NCBI GenBank assembly: GCA_020427005.1
Contig: JAGQOY010000065.1
Location: 1-32,300, forward strand
Reading direction: 5' to 3'
Origin: Planctomycetales bacterium
GTDB lineage: Bacteria; Planctomycetota; Planctomycetia; Pirellulales; Pirellulaceae
Length of the DNA stretch: 32,300 nt
Made by a program: the position numbers and the translations under genes
Notes under the pieces: model-generated
Told to the model about the DNA's origin: nothing
Database searches by the model: none
Seen by the model: the letters and a program-made list of their open reading frames with translations, nothing else
Part shown: positions 24,173-32,300 of the stretch, in pieces
Numbering within the stretch: the stretch's first letter is position 1
Layout: the number at the start of each line of letters is the position of its first letter

Positions 24173-27100
24173 ATGACTGACGAACGTTCACGAGGTCAAG
24201 AACCGACCCCAACGACTAACCCACCAAGTTCGACGCGACGACGTTTTCTGACCAGCTTGTTGGCGGCGGGGGGGGGGGCCGTGGCGGCGGCAGATTGGGC
24301 GCGCGCAGTTGCTCAAGACATTGTTCCCCTGACGGTGGACAATCCGTTGTCAGGCTACCCGAACCGAGACTGGGAAAAGCACTACCGCAACCTGTACCAT
24401 TCCGATTCTTCTTTCACATTTCTATGCGCTCCCAACGACACGCATAACTGCCTATTGAACGCCCATGTCAAGAACGGGGTTGTCACCCGCATCAGTCCCA
24501 CCTTCGGATTTTCTAAAGCGACCGACCTGCAAGGCAATCGAGCTAGTCAGCGCTGGGAACCGCGTGTTTGCCAAAAAGGTCTTGCACTGGTCCGCCGGTT
24601 CTATGGCGACCGGCGCTGCAAGCGGCCGATGATGCGCAAGGGATTTAAGCAGTGGGTCGAAGATGGTTTTCCACGCGATCCCCAAACGGGAGCCGTCGAT
24701 GCCGACAAGTATTTGCGACGCGGCCGCGACGCTTGGGTCGCAGTAAATTGGGATGAGGCACTGAAGTATTCCGCCCAAGCCATGGCAAACATTGCCGCAA
24801 CGTACACCGGCGAACAAGGCAAGCAGTATCTGTTAGCCCAAGGCTACGATCCGCTGATGGTCGATGCCACCCAAGGTGCGGGAACCCAGACCCTGAAGTT
24901 CCGTGGAGGCATGATGGCCTTGGGTGCTACCCGCATCATGGCTCAGTACCGCATGGCGAATACTATGGCGTTGCTTGATGCTCACATTCGCAATCTGGGA
25001 CCAGACAAGGCGGTGGGCGCCCGCGGTTGGGACAACTTTACCTGGCATACGGATTTGCCTCCAGGACACCCTATGGTTACAGGTCAGCAGTCTGTCGACT
25101 TCGACTTGTGCAATGTCGAGCATTCGAAATTGGTGCTGGTCTGGGGCATGAATTGGATTTGCACCAAGATGCCCGACTCGCACTGGCTGACCGAAGCACG
25201 TATGAAAGGGACGAAAATCGTTGTTATTGCCTGCGAATACTCTGCCACCATGAACAAGGCTGACGAGGCTTTGATCGTGCGACCGGGTACGACCCCCGCC
25301 TTGGCGCTTGGCATGGCACAGGTGGTGGTCAGCGAAAAGCTCTACGACCTCGACTACGTAAATAGTTACACCGATCTACCACTCCTTGTTCGAATGGATA
25401 CGGGGAAAATGCTTCAAGCTCGTGAAGTTTTTCCTGACTATCAGAGTGCTCAGTTGACGAACGGGTTGATGATTGCCAAGACTCGCGAAGACATACCCTC
25501 ACCACATCTGCAAGGCGTGGCGGTAGTGTCCCAGGAGAAACGAGAGCAGTGGGGTGACTACGTATGTTGGGATAGTACCAATCAAGCCCCAGCCGTAATG
25601 ACGCGTGATCAAGTCGGGCAATTTTTCCGGGATTCCGGGGTCCAGCCGCAACTAGAAGGAACCGTGCGGGTTCGCTTGGCTGACGGTACGACGGTCGACT
25701 GTCGCACAGTGTTCGATGTGACACGCGAAATGCTTGACGGTTCATACACGCCTGAGCAAGTCGAAAAGCTAACTTGGGCTCCTGCCGATGCCATTCGTGG
25801 CTTGGCACGACAGATTGCCGCGAACCCTGAGAAAGTCTCGTTTGCGATGGGCATGGGCCCGAACCAGTTCTTTAACAACGATCTTAAAGACCGCAACGTG
25901 TTCCTACTTGCAGCCCTGACGCGAAACGTCGGTTTTCTTGGCGGCAGCGTGGGATCTTATTCGGGCAACTATCGGGTGGCTTTCTTTAGTGGTGCCGTGC
26001 AATACAACACCGAAGACCCATTCGAGCCTCAGCTTGATCCAGCGCAGTCGGCCAAGGTCAAGAAGTATTTCCAAGCCGAATCGGTGCACTACTTCAACCA
26101 TGGTGACACAATCCTGCGGTATGGCAAGGGAGTGTTAACTGGACAGTCGCATATGCCAACCCCGACCAAGTCGATTCATGTGTCGAATTCCAATTCACTG
26201 ATTGGAAATGCTAAAGGACATTATGAAACAGTGGTCAATACGCTAAAACGCGTCGAATTTGTGGGGATAAACGAGTGGTGGTGGACGGCCAGTTGCGAGT
26301 ACGCGGATGTAGTATTCCCTGTAGATAGTTGGGCCGAGCTCAAATATCCTGACATGACAATCAGCGTTAGCAATCCCTTCTTGTACATTTTCCCAGCCAC
26401 ACCGATGCCGCGGATTCACGATACGCGTAGCGATGTCGAAGTGGCTGCTGGTCTGTGTGGTGCGATGGGAGAGATTACAGGCGATCGTCGGTTCGACGAC
26501 ATGTGGCACTTCATCAATCAAGGCACTACGCGCCCGTACCTGCAGCGCATTCTCGACTATTCCAACAATTTGCGCGGATACAGAATCGAGGACCTCGAAG
26601 CCAAGGCTGCTCAGGGGATCCCTGCCATTCTACAAACGCGAACCTACCCGAAGTATGTCGGTTACGAACAAACCGTGGAAAGTCGCCCTTGGTATACCCG
26701 CACCGGGCGGCTGGAACTCTACCGAGATGAACCTGAATTCATGGACGCGGGCGAGAACATGGTACTACACCGCGAGCCCATCGACTCGACCTTTTACGAG
26801 CCCAACGTTATTGTCGCCAAGCCGCATCCGCTCCTGCGCCCCAAGACACCCGAAGATTATGGTATGCCTCGCAACGACGTATCCGGCGATGCACGGCAGG
26901 CGCGCAACGTGATCTTGACCGTCGATGAACTCCTCAAGACCCAACACCCGCTCAAAAAGTACGGATATGAGTTTATCTTCCATACCCCCAAATTTCGACA
27001 TGGAGCGCATACCACACCAACCGACGTCGACATTATTGCCGTTTGGTTTGGGCCGTTTGGGGATATGCACCGCGAGGACCCACGAATGCCGATGGTCATG

Positions 27101-27688
27101 GACATGTATGTCGATATGCACCCACTCGACGCAAAGGGACTTGGAATTGAAGACGGGGATTACGTATGGATCGATGCGGATCCAAAAGATCGTCCGTTTC
27201 ACGGATGGGAAAAAGATCCTGAAAGCTACCAAATGGCCCGCCTAATGGCGCGGGCTAGATATTACCCAGGTACTCCGCGAGGCGTAACTAGGATGTGGCA
27301 CAATGCACACGGAAGCACCTACGGAACGTACGCCGGAGCAAAGACGAACAAGACAGGAATGGCAGAGAATCCAGAGACGAAATATCGATCGATGTTCCGC
27401 TCTGGTAGCCACCAGAGTTGTACCCGCGGCTTCATTAAACCGACGCACATGACGGACACGCTGCAGATAAAGAGTCAGTTTACTCAAGTCATGACGCAGG
27501 GCTTTGAGCCTGACGTCCACTGTCCAACCGGTGCCCCCCGGGAAGCGATGGTACGGATCACTCGCGCCGAACCCGGTGGACTCGGTGGCAAAGGCTTATG
27601 GCGAGGTGCTGAGCTTGGCATGCGTCCAACTTATGAGCATCAACTCCTCAAAGATTTTATCGCTGCCAAATTCGTCAAGTTGACGTAG
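24173..27688 (+). CDS. Tat-exported molybdoenzyme catalytic subunit, NxrA / periplasmic NarG-like (type II DMSO reductase family)
   Basis: Mo-bisMGD subunit that probably interconverts nitrite and nitrate in the periplasm. The Tat signal STRRRFLTSLLAAGGG lies near residue 20. The FS0 cluster region has Cys85, Asp89, Cys93 and Cys133; NarG has His, Cys, Cys, Cys at the aligned places. Asp287 in GWDNFTWHTDLPPGHP aligns with the Mo-ligand Asp of NarG (D222). The C-terminal stretches RSGSHQSCTRGFIKPTHMTD and DVHCPTGAPREAMV resemble NxrA of Nitrospira and anammox bacteria from memory. Length is 1171 residues, as for NxrA. ATG at 24173 has AGGA eight bases upstream; a TTG 30 bases earlier is less likely. 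Substrate direction, or another oxyanion (chlorate, selenate), cannot be excluded. An 11-G run lies in the signal peptide codons. Confidence 0.88.
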   Translation: MTDERSRGQEPTPTTNPPSSTRRRFLTSLLAAGGGAVAAADWARAVAQDIVPLTVDNPLSGYPNRDWEKHYRNLYHSDSSFTFLCAPNDTHNCLLNAHVKNGVVTRISPTFGFSKATDLQGNRASQRWEPRVCQKGLALVRRFYGDRRCKRPMMRKGFKQWVEDGFPRDPQTGAVDADKYLRRGRDAWVAVNWDEALKYSAQAMANIAATYTGEQGKQYLLAQGYDPLMVDATQGAGTQTLKFRGGMMALGATRIMAQYRMANTMALLDAHIRNLGPDKAVGARGWDNFTWHTDLPPGHPMVTGQQSVDFDLCNVEHSKLVLVWGMNWICTKMPDSHWLTEARMKGTKIVVIACEYSATMNKADEALIVRPGTTPALALGMAQVVVSEKLYDLDYVNSYTDLPLLVRMDTGKMLQAREVFPDYQSAQLTNGLMIAKTREDIPSPHLQGVAVVSQEKREQWGDYVCWDSTNQAPAVMTRDQVGQFFRDSGVQPQLEGTVRVRLADGTTVDCRTVFDVTREMLDGSYTPEQVEKLTWAPADAIRGLARQIAANPEKVSFAMGMGPNQFFNNDLKDRNVFLLAALTRNVGFLGGSVGSYSGNYRVAFFSGAVQYNTEDPFEPQLDPAQSAKVKKYFQAESVHYFNHGDTILRYGKGVLTGQSHMPTPTKSIHVSNSNSLIGNAKGHYETVVNTLKRVEFVGINEWWWTASCEYADVVFPVDSWAELKYPDMTISVSNPFLYIFPATPMPRIHDTRSDVEVAAGLCGAMGEITGDRRFDDMWHFINQGTTRPYLQRILDYSNNLRGYRIEDLEAKAAQGIPAILQTRTYPKYVGYEQTVESRPWYTRTGRLELYRDEPEFMDAGENMVLHREPIDSTFYEPNVIVAKPHPLLRPKTPEDYGMPRNDVSGDARQARNVILTVDELLKTQHPLKKYGYEFIFHTPKFRHGAHTTPTDVDIIAVWFGPFGDMHREDPRMPMVMDMYVDMHPLDAKGLGIEDGDYVWIDADPKDRPFHGWEKDPESYQMARLMARARYYPGTPRGVTRMWHNAHGSTYGTYAGAKTNKTGMAENPETKYRSMFRSGSHQSCTRGFIKPTHMTDTLQIKSQFTQVMTQGFEPDVHCPTGAPREAMVRITRAEPGGLGGKGLWRGAELGMRPTYEHQLLKDFIAAKFVKLT
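24268..24278 (+). repeat. Homopolymeric tract of 11 G inside the Tat signal codons
   Basis: Eleven consecutive G span the GCG-GGG-GGG-GGG-GCC codons (Ala-Gly-Gly-Gly-Ala) of the signal peptide of the catalytic subunit. At this length the frame is the intact one. A loss or gain of one G would shift the frame about 35 codons into the gene. Such tracts are known slippage sites; a sequencing length error is also possible. Confidence 0.9.
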
Positions 27689-27735
27689 GGCCGCTCAACT
27701 TAAGTTAATTACAAAACCTTCGGCGCAAGGAACGA

Positions 27736-28866
27736 ATGATGGTCAAGCGATTCAACTGGCAAATTGATCGGGAACAAGAGTATCCCTACGACGGGCCGAA
27801 GCCGGCTCGTCAGGTAGCCTACGTATTCGACACCAACAAGTGCATTGAATGTCAAACGTGCACAGTGGCTTGCAAAACGTGTTGGACCAGTGGCAAAGGG
27901 CAAGAAACCATCTTCTGGAACAATGTCGAAACCAAACCCTATGGTGGTTATCCGCATGAGTGGGATAGTCGCTTGATGCAGAAATGTGGTCAAGCCGAAT
28001 GGCAGGGCAAGAAACTCTACTCCATTACGATTTTCGAGAAGAATGGTGAAGGCAAGCCGCCCGCTGGACATTTGCCCAATGAACGCGATTACAGCGCTCC
28101 AAACCTCGGCGAGGATGACCTGTCAGAAATGATCGACCAGGGAGCGCACTTGGGCGATACCCACAATGGTTGGATGTTCTACCTCGCACGCATTTGCAAT
28201 CACTGCGACCATCCAGCTTGCTTGGCCGCTTGTCCCCGCAAAGCAATCTACAAACGCGAAGAAGATGGCATCGTACTGGTCGACCAAGAACGCTGCCGTG
28301 GATACCAAGCGTGCGTCGAGGCCTGCCCCTACAAGAAGGTTTTCTTCAACGTGATCAATCGGGCCAGCGAAAAGTGCATCGGCTGCTTTCCCCGCGTAGA
28401 GCAAGGCAACGTTGCCTTGTGTGTTGAATCCTGCATAGGCAAGATCCGTCTGCATGGTTTCCTCTCAACGCAGGAAGAACCGCGTGAAGACAATCCTCTG
28501 GACTATATCGTCAAGATTCGCAAGCTCGCGCTGCCCTGCTACCCCCAGTTTGGGACCGGACCGAACGTATTCTATATTCCCCCAGTCCATGTTCCTGATC
28601 CTTTCCTAGAACAGATGTTTGGACCAGGCGTGGAAGAAGCTAAAGAGATGTATCGCAATTTGAAGAACGATCGACAGTTGCTCGGTGCGCTTATGCTGTT
28701 TGGTGCTAGCCCGAGAATCATCACACGTTATGAAGTTCAGGGTGACGAAGCCGTAGGTTGGGACGTCGATGGCCAAGAAGTCGTGCGTGTACCGTTTACC
28801 GAACCGACTTACTTCCGCAAGCATTTTGATGAGCAACACGAAGCCTATCGGCATAACGCGGTGTGA
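27736..28866 (+). CDS. Fe-S electron-transfer subunit, NxrB / NarH-like
   Basis: Passes electrons between the Mo subunit and the haem b subunit through four iron-sulfur clusters. Cysteine groups in order: CIECQTCTVACK, CNHCDHPACLAACP, CRGYQACVEACPYKK and CIGCFPRVE...CVESC. In the third group a Tyr replaces the Trp of NarH (CRGW), consistent with a [3Fe-4S] site. The WNNVETKPYGGYP stretch near residue 75 is characteristic of type II beta subunits. There is no signal peptide, so it is presumably co-exported with the catalytic subunit by the Tat system. Two ATG codons overlap at the start (27736 and 27739); AAGGA lies just upstream of both. It follows the A subunit by 47 bp. Confidence 0.92.
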   Translation: MMVKRFNWQIDREQEYPYDGPKPARQVAYVFDTNKCIECQTCTVACKTCWTSGKGQETIFWNNVETKPYGGYPHEWDSRLMQKCGQAEWQGKKLYSITIFEKNGEGKPPAGHLPNERDYSAPNLGEDDLSEMIDQGAHLGDTHNGWMFYLARICNHCDHPACLAACPRKAIYKREEDGIVLVDQERCRGYQACVEACPYKKVFFNVINRASEKCIGCFPRVEQGNVALCVESCIGKIRLHGFLSTQEEPREDNPLDYIVKIRKLALPCYPQFGTGPNVFYIPPVHVPDPFLEQMFGPGVEEAKEMYRNLKNDRQLLGALMLFGASPRIITRYEVQGDEAVGWDVDGQEVVRVPFTEPTYFRKHFDEQHEAYRHNAV

Positions 28867-28932
28867 TACGAAACGAGAAAATTTAGTACCGTACCGCTTC
28901 AAGGCCAAATTTAGAAGTTAAGGAAAATTACC

Positions 28933-29943
28933 ATGAGCCGCGATCAACAGGACAATCGACTTCTTCTCGGGGCGGTCGGCGCTGCAGTGCTTATCTTGAT
29001 GACGATGATCACTGCCGTATTCTTGGTATCGCGGCGACCTGTGGTGGTCGTAACAGGCTCGACAGATTCCGCTCAAATCCCTTCAGCAGCTACTGTTGAA
29101 ACATCCTCAGATAGTGGAACCAGCGCTCCAGCAGAACAACCCCCTCCGACTTTGTCCGTTTCACGGGTCGAAAAAGTCCCCGCCCTCAGCGATCCTCTCG
29201 ATCTAACCTGGGAAAAGATTGCTGCGGTCGAAATCCCACTGACCGCACAACAGGTGGCACAACCAGCTCTGGAGCAAGCGACTGTTTCAAAGTTGCTGGT
29301 GCAGGCAATTCGAGACAATGAGCGTTACGCGTGGCGAATCAGTTGGGACAAGCCGCAACCAGCCGACTTGGTCGACTACGCCAAGTTCACCGATGCAGTG
29401 GCCATTCAGTTTCCTCTCGTCGATGGAGCTCCCTATACCATGGGCGGCCCCAACTTACCGGTCCGCATGTTGTACTGGAAAGCCGTTTGGCAGAAGGATG
29501 TGGACGAAGGCTTCCAAGAGCTCAAGAAAATCTACCCTAATGCGCACTACGATATGTACTGGTTTGCGGAAGGGACGGAGCAACATTCGAGCACTGGTTC
29601 AACGGACAATCCTCAGGCACAGCAGTTCATGGTGGCGTCGATGTCCAAGAACCCTATGGCAGACTACAACCGCAAGAAGCCAGTTGAAGAAATGACCGCA
29701 CACGGTTTTGGGAGTAGCACGCACGTCCCCGAAACACCCAGTGGCGCTCGCGGAGTTTGGCACGAAGGCAAGTGGTATGTGGTGCTCGATCGGCCAATCA
29801 ACGACAGAGATCCGTTGATCGCCAGATTCAACGCCGCCCCCGATCAGCAATTGGTCGCTTTCGCGGTCTGGGATGGAGATCATGGCAATCGAGGTAGCAA
29901 GAAGCAAATTTCGAACTGGATACCGATGCAGTTAGCAAAGTAA
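28933..29943 (+). CDS. Membrane-anchored haem b subunit, type II DMSO reductase gamma (EbdC/NxrC-like)
   Basis: Third subunit of the molybdoenzyme complex. It has one N-terminal membrane helix (about 10-33), a Ser/Pro/Thr/Ala-rich linker (about 40-80), and an ethylbenzene-dehydrogenase-type haem b domain. The likely axial ligands are Met170 in YTMGGPN and Lys323 or Lys324 in GSKKQISNW, as the family uses a Met/Lys pair. Most gamma subunits are soluble with a cleaved signal; here the N-terminus looks like an uncleaved anchor, so the complex is probably tethered to the outer face of the membrane. AAGGA eight bases before the ATG supports the start. It lies 66 bp after the Fe-S subunit. Confidence 0.82.
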   Translation: MSRDQQDNRLLLGAVGAAVLILMTMITAVFLVSRRPVVVVTGSTDSAQIPSAATVETSSDSGTSAPAEQPPPTLSVSRVEKVPALSDPLDLTWEKIAAVEIPLTAQQVAQPALEQATVSKLLVQAIRDNERYAWRISWDKPQPADLVDYAKFTDAVAIQFPLVDGAPYTMGGPNLPVRMLYWKAVWQKDVDEGFQELKKIYPNAHYDMYWFAEGTEQHSSTGSTDNPQAQQFMVASMSKNPMADYNRKKPVEEMTAHGFGSSTHVPETPSGARGVWHEGKWYVVLDRPINDRDPLIARFNAAPDQQLVAFAVWDGDHGNRGSKKQISNWIPMQLAK

Positions 29944-30004
29944 ATGTGGCCTAGTCCCGTTAGTTCAGCTGACCACCAGAAAACAACACAAGGCGCTATT
30001 GAGA

Positions 30005-30817
30005 ATGACGCTTACCCACGCATCCTGGTCACAAAAGTGCGCTGCTCAAGCCGACTTGGTTACCGTAACTGCCGAAATGTTGCGCTCGCCACAGGCAATT
30101 GCGCGACAAGACATACCCCCGTGGTTCACCGCACCGGCTGAAAGCTTTCTTCCGCTGATCGACGCAGCTGGCATATCTCCCCAACCATCGACAGAGCTGG
30201 ACGACGGGTTGAGAAAGCACCTGGCCAGTTTGAAGAGCCTGTTCTTAGAGCTTCATCGCGCGGCAGCTCTGTTAGAGCATGAAGAGTGGAGCGACGAATA
30301 CTGGCGGTTGTTCGAGGGTGCTCAATGTTGTCCGCTCAATCAGGCTAGCTACATTCGCCGAGATAAAGGTGCCATCCTGGGGGATCTGGCTGGCTTTTAT
30401 AACGCCTTCGGCTGGCAGCATAATCCAGCAAATGGCGAACGCCCGGATCACTTGCTGAGCCAACTCGAGTTCACGGGCATGCTGCTCGCCATGGCGGCTA
30501 CGGCGACCAGCGAAGAGCAACGCGAAATCGTTTTAGCTGCACTCAACCAATTCCATCGCGTGCACATGAACGACTGGTTGCCATCTGTGTGCAACCAAAT
30601 GGTGACGGCCACCCACTTGCCCTACTTCGCGTTAGTATCGCACTGGCTCTGGTCTCTGTGGGAAACGTTAGCCAAGGTCAATTTATGGCCATCAGATCAG
30701 CCGTCGCCCTCGATACTATCCCCGCGTCTTGACCCGGAAGACCCGTACGAGTGCGGCGCACCGGATGTCGTCACGCTACAGGCGACGGCAGCGCCCGCAA
30801 TTTATCGTGAAAGTTAA
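30005..30817 (+). CDS. TorD/NarJ-family molybdoenzyme chaperone
   Basis: Cytosolic chaperone that binds the Tat signal of the catalytic subunit and helps insert the Mo cofactor before export. The helical protein of about 270 residues contains WSDEYWRLFEGAQCCPLNQA, RRDKGAILGDLAGFYNAFGW and RPDHLLSQLEFTGMLLAM, the family hallmarks. The tail of about 40 residues (after NLWPSDQ) is Pro-rich and not part of the core. The ATG at 30005 is taken, but a TTG at 29999 sits better behind the weak AAGG site. Its place right after the A-B-gamma genes fits a dedicated assembly factor. Confidence 0.88.
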   Translation: MTLTHASWSQKCAAQADLVTVTAEMLRSPQAIARQDIPPWFTAPAESFLPLIDAAGISPQPSTELDDGLRKHLASLKSLFLELHRAAALLEHEEWSDEYWRLFEGAQCCPLNQASYIRRDKGAILGDLAGFYNAFGWQHNPANGERPDHLLSQLEFTGMLLAMAATATSEEQREIVLAALNQFHRVHMNDWLPSVCNQMVTATHLPYFALVSHWLWSLWETLAKVNLWPSDQPSPSILSPRLDPEDPYECGAPDVVTLQATAAPAIYRES

Positions 30818-30840
30818 CCGAGTTTTGGAGGACAACTGTT

Positions 30841-32274
30841 ATGACCAGCGTCGCCGTGATCGGTGGTGGCATTAGTGGGCTTTCCGCGGCCTATTATCTA
30901 CATCGAAATTGTCCATCTTTAGGAATAAAACTATTCGACCCGGCAAGACGCGTGGGCGGAGTCATTGAGACGACGATGCAAGACGGATTTCTGGTAGAGC
31001 ACGCGGCAGACAACTTCATTACAACCACGCCCGATGCCGTCCAACTCGTCGAAGAATTGGGACTTGCCGATGAATTGATTCGCCCTAGGAATTCAGGACG
31101 GCAGGCGTGCGTGCTTAGTCGAGGCCGTCTGCGTCCTATTCCTCCTGGTTTCATTGTTATGGCCCCTTCACAGATATGGCCGTTCCTTACCTCAAGGATT
31201 TTGAGTTGTTGGGGAAAACTGCGAGCCGCCAGCGAGGTTTTCATACCTAAACGCCGCAGTACAGCCGATGAGTCGATGGAGTCGTTCGTGTGTCGTAGAT
31301 TTGGACAAGAGATGTTTGATCGATTGGTTCAACCGCTCATTGGTGGCATCTACACTGCCGACCCGAAGCTGCTGAGCCTAGCTGCCACCATGCCTCGATT
31401 CCCACAAATGGAACAGACGCATGGCAGCCTAATCCGTGCCATGCTGAAGCAGAAAAAAACAGGCGTAACTGAGTCCAGCGGTGGTGCTAGGTATAGCCAA
31501 TTCATGACACTCCGAGGCGGTATGACCAAAATTGTGGGAGAGCTTGCCAGAAACCTACCCGCAGACGCGATTCATCTGCAGTCAAGCGTGCGAGCCCTGA
31601 AACCACTCGACAATGGTCGCTGGTCAATTCGTGTCGCCGGTCGTACTGACGGCTGGATGGACGTGGATGGTGTGGTCATGGCTACTCCCGCCCATGGTGC
31701 GTCTAACCTGGTAAGGTCCTTCGATAGACGGCTTGCCGACGAGCTCAGTAGCGTCAACTATGCCAGTTGTGCCGTTGTCTCACTTGGTTATCGACGCGAA
31801 CAAATTGGAGTGCCGCTGGATTCCTTTGGCTTTGTGGTTCCGCTGGTCGAAAAGCGACTTATTCTTTCTTGTAGTTACTCGAGCGTGAAATACGAGGGGC
31901 GGGCGAACGACGATCATCTGCTAGTACGTGTCTTCATCGGAGGTGCCTGCCAAAGCACGCTGATGCATTTGCCCGAAGACCAATTGATAGAGCTAGCCGA
32001 ATGGGAGCTGGGGGATCTGATGAAGATCAAGTGTGCACCGGTGATGCGGACGATTAAGCGTCACTTGCGTACTATGCCACAGTACCATGTTGGACACCTG
32101 GATCATGTTGCTGAAATTGACCGCCGAACGGAGCAATGGCGGTGCTTACGGATGGCCGGAAGCGGTATTCATGGCGTCGGCGTGCCCAGTTGCATAAAGA
32201 GTGGACGCGAAGCAGCATCAAAAATACTCAATGAATTGAATTGCAGGCTACCAGCGTTATCACAGGCCACTTAA
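30841..32274 (+). CDS. hemY: Protoporphyrinogen/coproporphyrinogen oxidase, HemY type
   Basis: FAD enzyme of late haem synthesis that oxidises protoporphyrinogen IX (or coproporphyrinogen III) to the porphyrin. The 477-residue protein starts with the FAD-binding IGGGISGLSAAYYL and RVGGVIETT, has the HAADNFITTTPDAV and QPLIGGIYTADPKLLS stretches of the family, and ends with GSGIHGVGVPSCIKSGREAA, the C-terminal FAD motif. GGAGG lies about 10 bases before the ATG. It is 23 bp after the chaperone gene, so it is likely co-transcribed with the molybdoenzyme and would supply haem for it or the nearby cytochromes. Sequence does not tell which of the two substrates is used. Confidence 0.92.
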   Translation: MTSVAVIGGGISGLSAAYYLHRNCPSLGIKLFDPARRVGGVIETTMQDGFLVEHAADNFITTTPDAVQLVEELGLADELIRPRNSGRQACVLSRGRLRPIPPGFIVMAPSQIWPFLTSRILSCWGKLRAASEVFIPKRRSTADESMESFVCRRFGQEMFDRLVQPLIGGIYTADPKLLSLAATMPRFPQMEQTHGSLIRAMLKQKKTGVTESSGGARYSQFMTLRGGMTKIVGELARNLPADAIHLQSSVRALKPLDNGRWSIRVAGRTDGWMDVDGVVMATPAHGASNLVRSFDRRLADELSSVNYASCAVVSLGYRREQIGVPLDSFGFVVPLVEKRLILSCSYSSVKYEGRANDDHLLVRVFIGGACQSTLMHLPEDQLIELAEWELGDLMKIKCAPVMRTIKRHLRTMPQYHVGHLDHVAEIDRRTEQWRCLRMAGSGIHGVGVPSCIKSGREAASKILNELNCRLPALSQAT

Positions 32275-32300
32275 CGCCCACCTAAAGAGACTAAAAACCC

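Noticed and set aside
24173..30817. Anammox NXR locus
   Set aside because: No hydrazine synthase, hydrazine dehydrogenase or ladderane-type genes in the window; similarity of the Mo enzyme alone is not enough.
1..32300. CRISPR arrays, tRNA or rRNA genes, insertion sequences, phage genes
   Set aside because: No regularly spaced repeats, cloverleaf-like sequences, transposase frames or phage proteins were seen on either strand; a program scan could still find weak cases.

Overview
The window (about 54% G+C by eye, with dense, mostly co-directional genes) looks like a chromosomal segment of a planctomycete, probably of the Pirellulales type. This rests on overall protein character: an alternative complex III operon, a quinol-dependent NO reductase, Rrf2 regulators with unusual Cys spacing, and an anammox/Nitrospira-flavoured periplasmic molybdoenzyme. 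No rRNA, tRNA, CRISPR array, insertion sequence or phage gene was seen. The taxonomic call is an inference.

Layout. (1) Positions 1-6844, all minus strand, read right to left: quinol NO reductase (norZ), the iron-sulfur repair hemerythrin ric, a DUF454 membrane protein, a cytochrome P450, a small unknown acidic protein, and an assimilatory sulfite reductase that runs off the left edge. (2) Positions 6992-9347, plus strand, divergent from norZ: an Rrf2 regulator followed by moaD, moaE and moaA for molybdopterin synthesis. (3) Positions 9546-11915, minus: a possible 25-residue peptide, a hemerythrin-domain protein and a secreted beta-helix protein of the pectate-lyase-3 type. (4) Positions 11965-21558, minus: a complete alternative complex III operon (cytochrome c/membrane protein, actA, actB, actC, actD, actE, actF). 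(5) Positions 21781-23862, minus: an Rrf2 regulator and a large nitronate monooxygenase-family flavoprotein with a strong palindrome between them. (6) Positions 24173-32274, plus: a type II DMSO-reductase-family operon (Tat-exported catalytic subunit, four-cluster Fe-S subunit, membrane-anchored haem b subunit, TorD/NarJ-like chaperone), followed by a protoporphyrinogen oxidase-like gene.

How the parts may work together. The theme is respiratory nitrogen-oxide chemistry. The Mo enzyme resembles NxrAB/periplasmic NarGH, so it could oxidise nitrite or reduce nitrate outside the cytoplasmic membrane; sequence alone does not give the direction. MoaA/D/E would supply its cofactor and HemY haem for it and the cytochromes. 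Alternative complex III would link the quinol pool to periplasmic cytochromes. NorZ, Ric and perhaps the P450 would deal with nitric oxide. No nitrite reductase and no terminal oxidase catalytic subunit is present in the window.

The most notable points are the NXR-like operon outside a visible anammox context, an 11-G tract inside its Tat signal codons, a near-identical 15-16 bp motif in front of both norZ and the nitronate monooxygenase gene (each linked to an Rrf2 gene), and a P450 in the NO-defence gene string that lacks the usual I-helix acid-alcohol pair.
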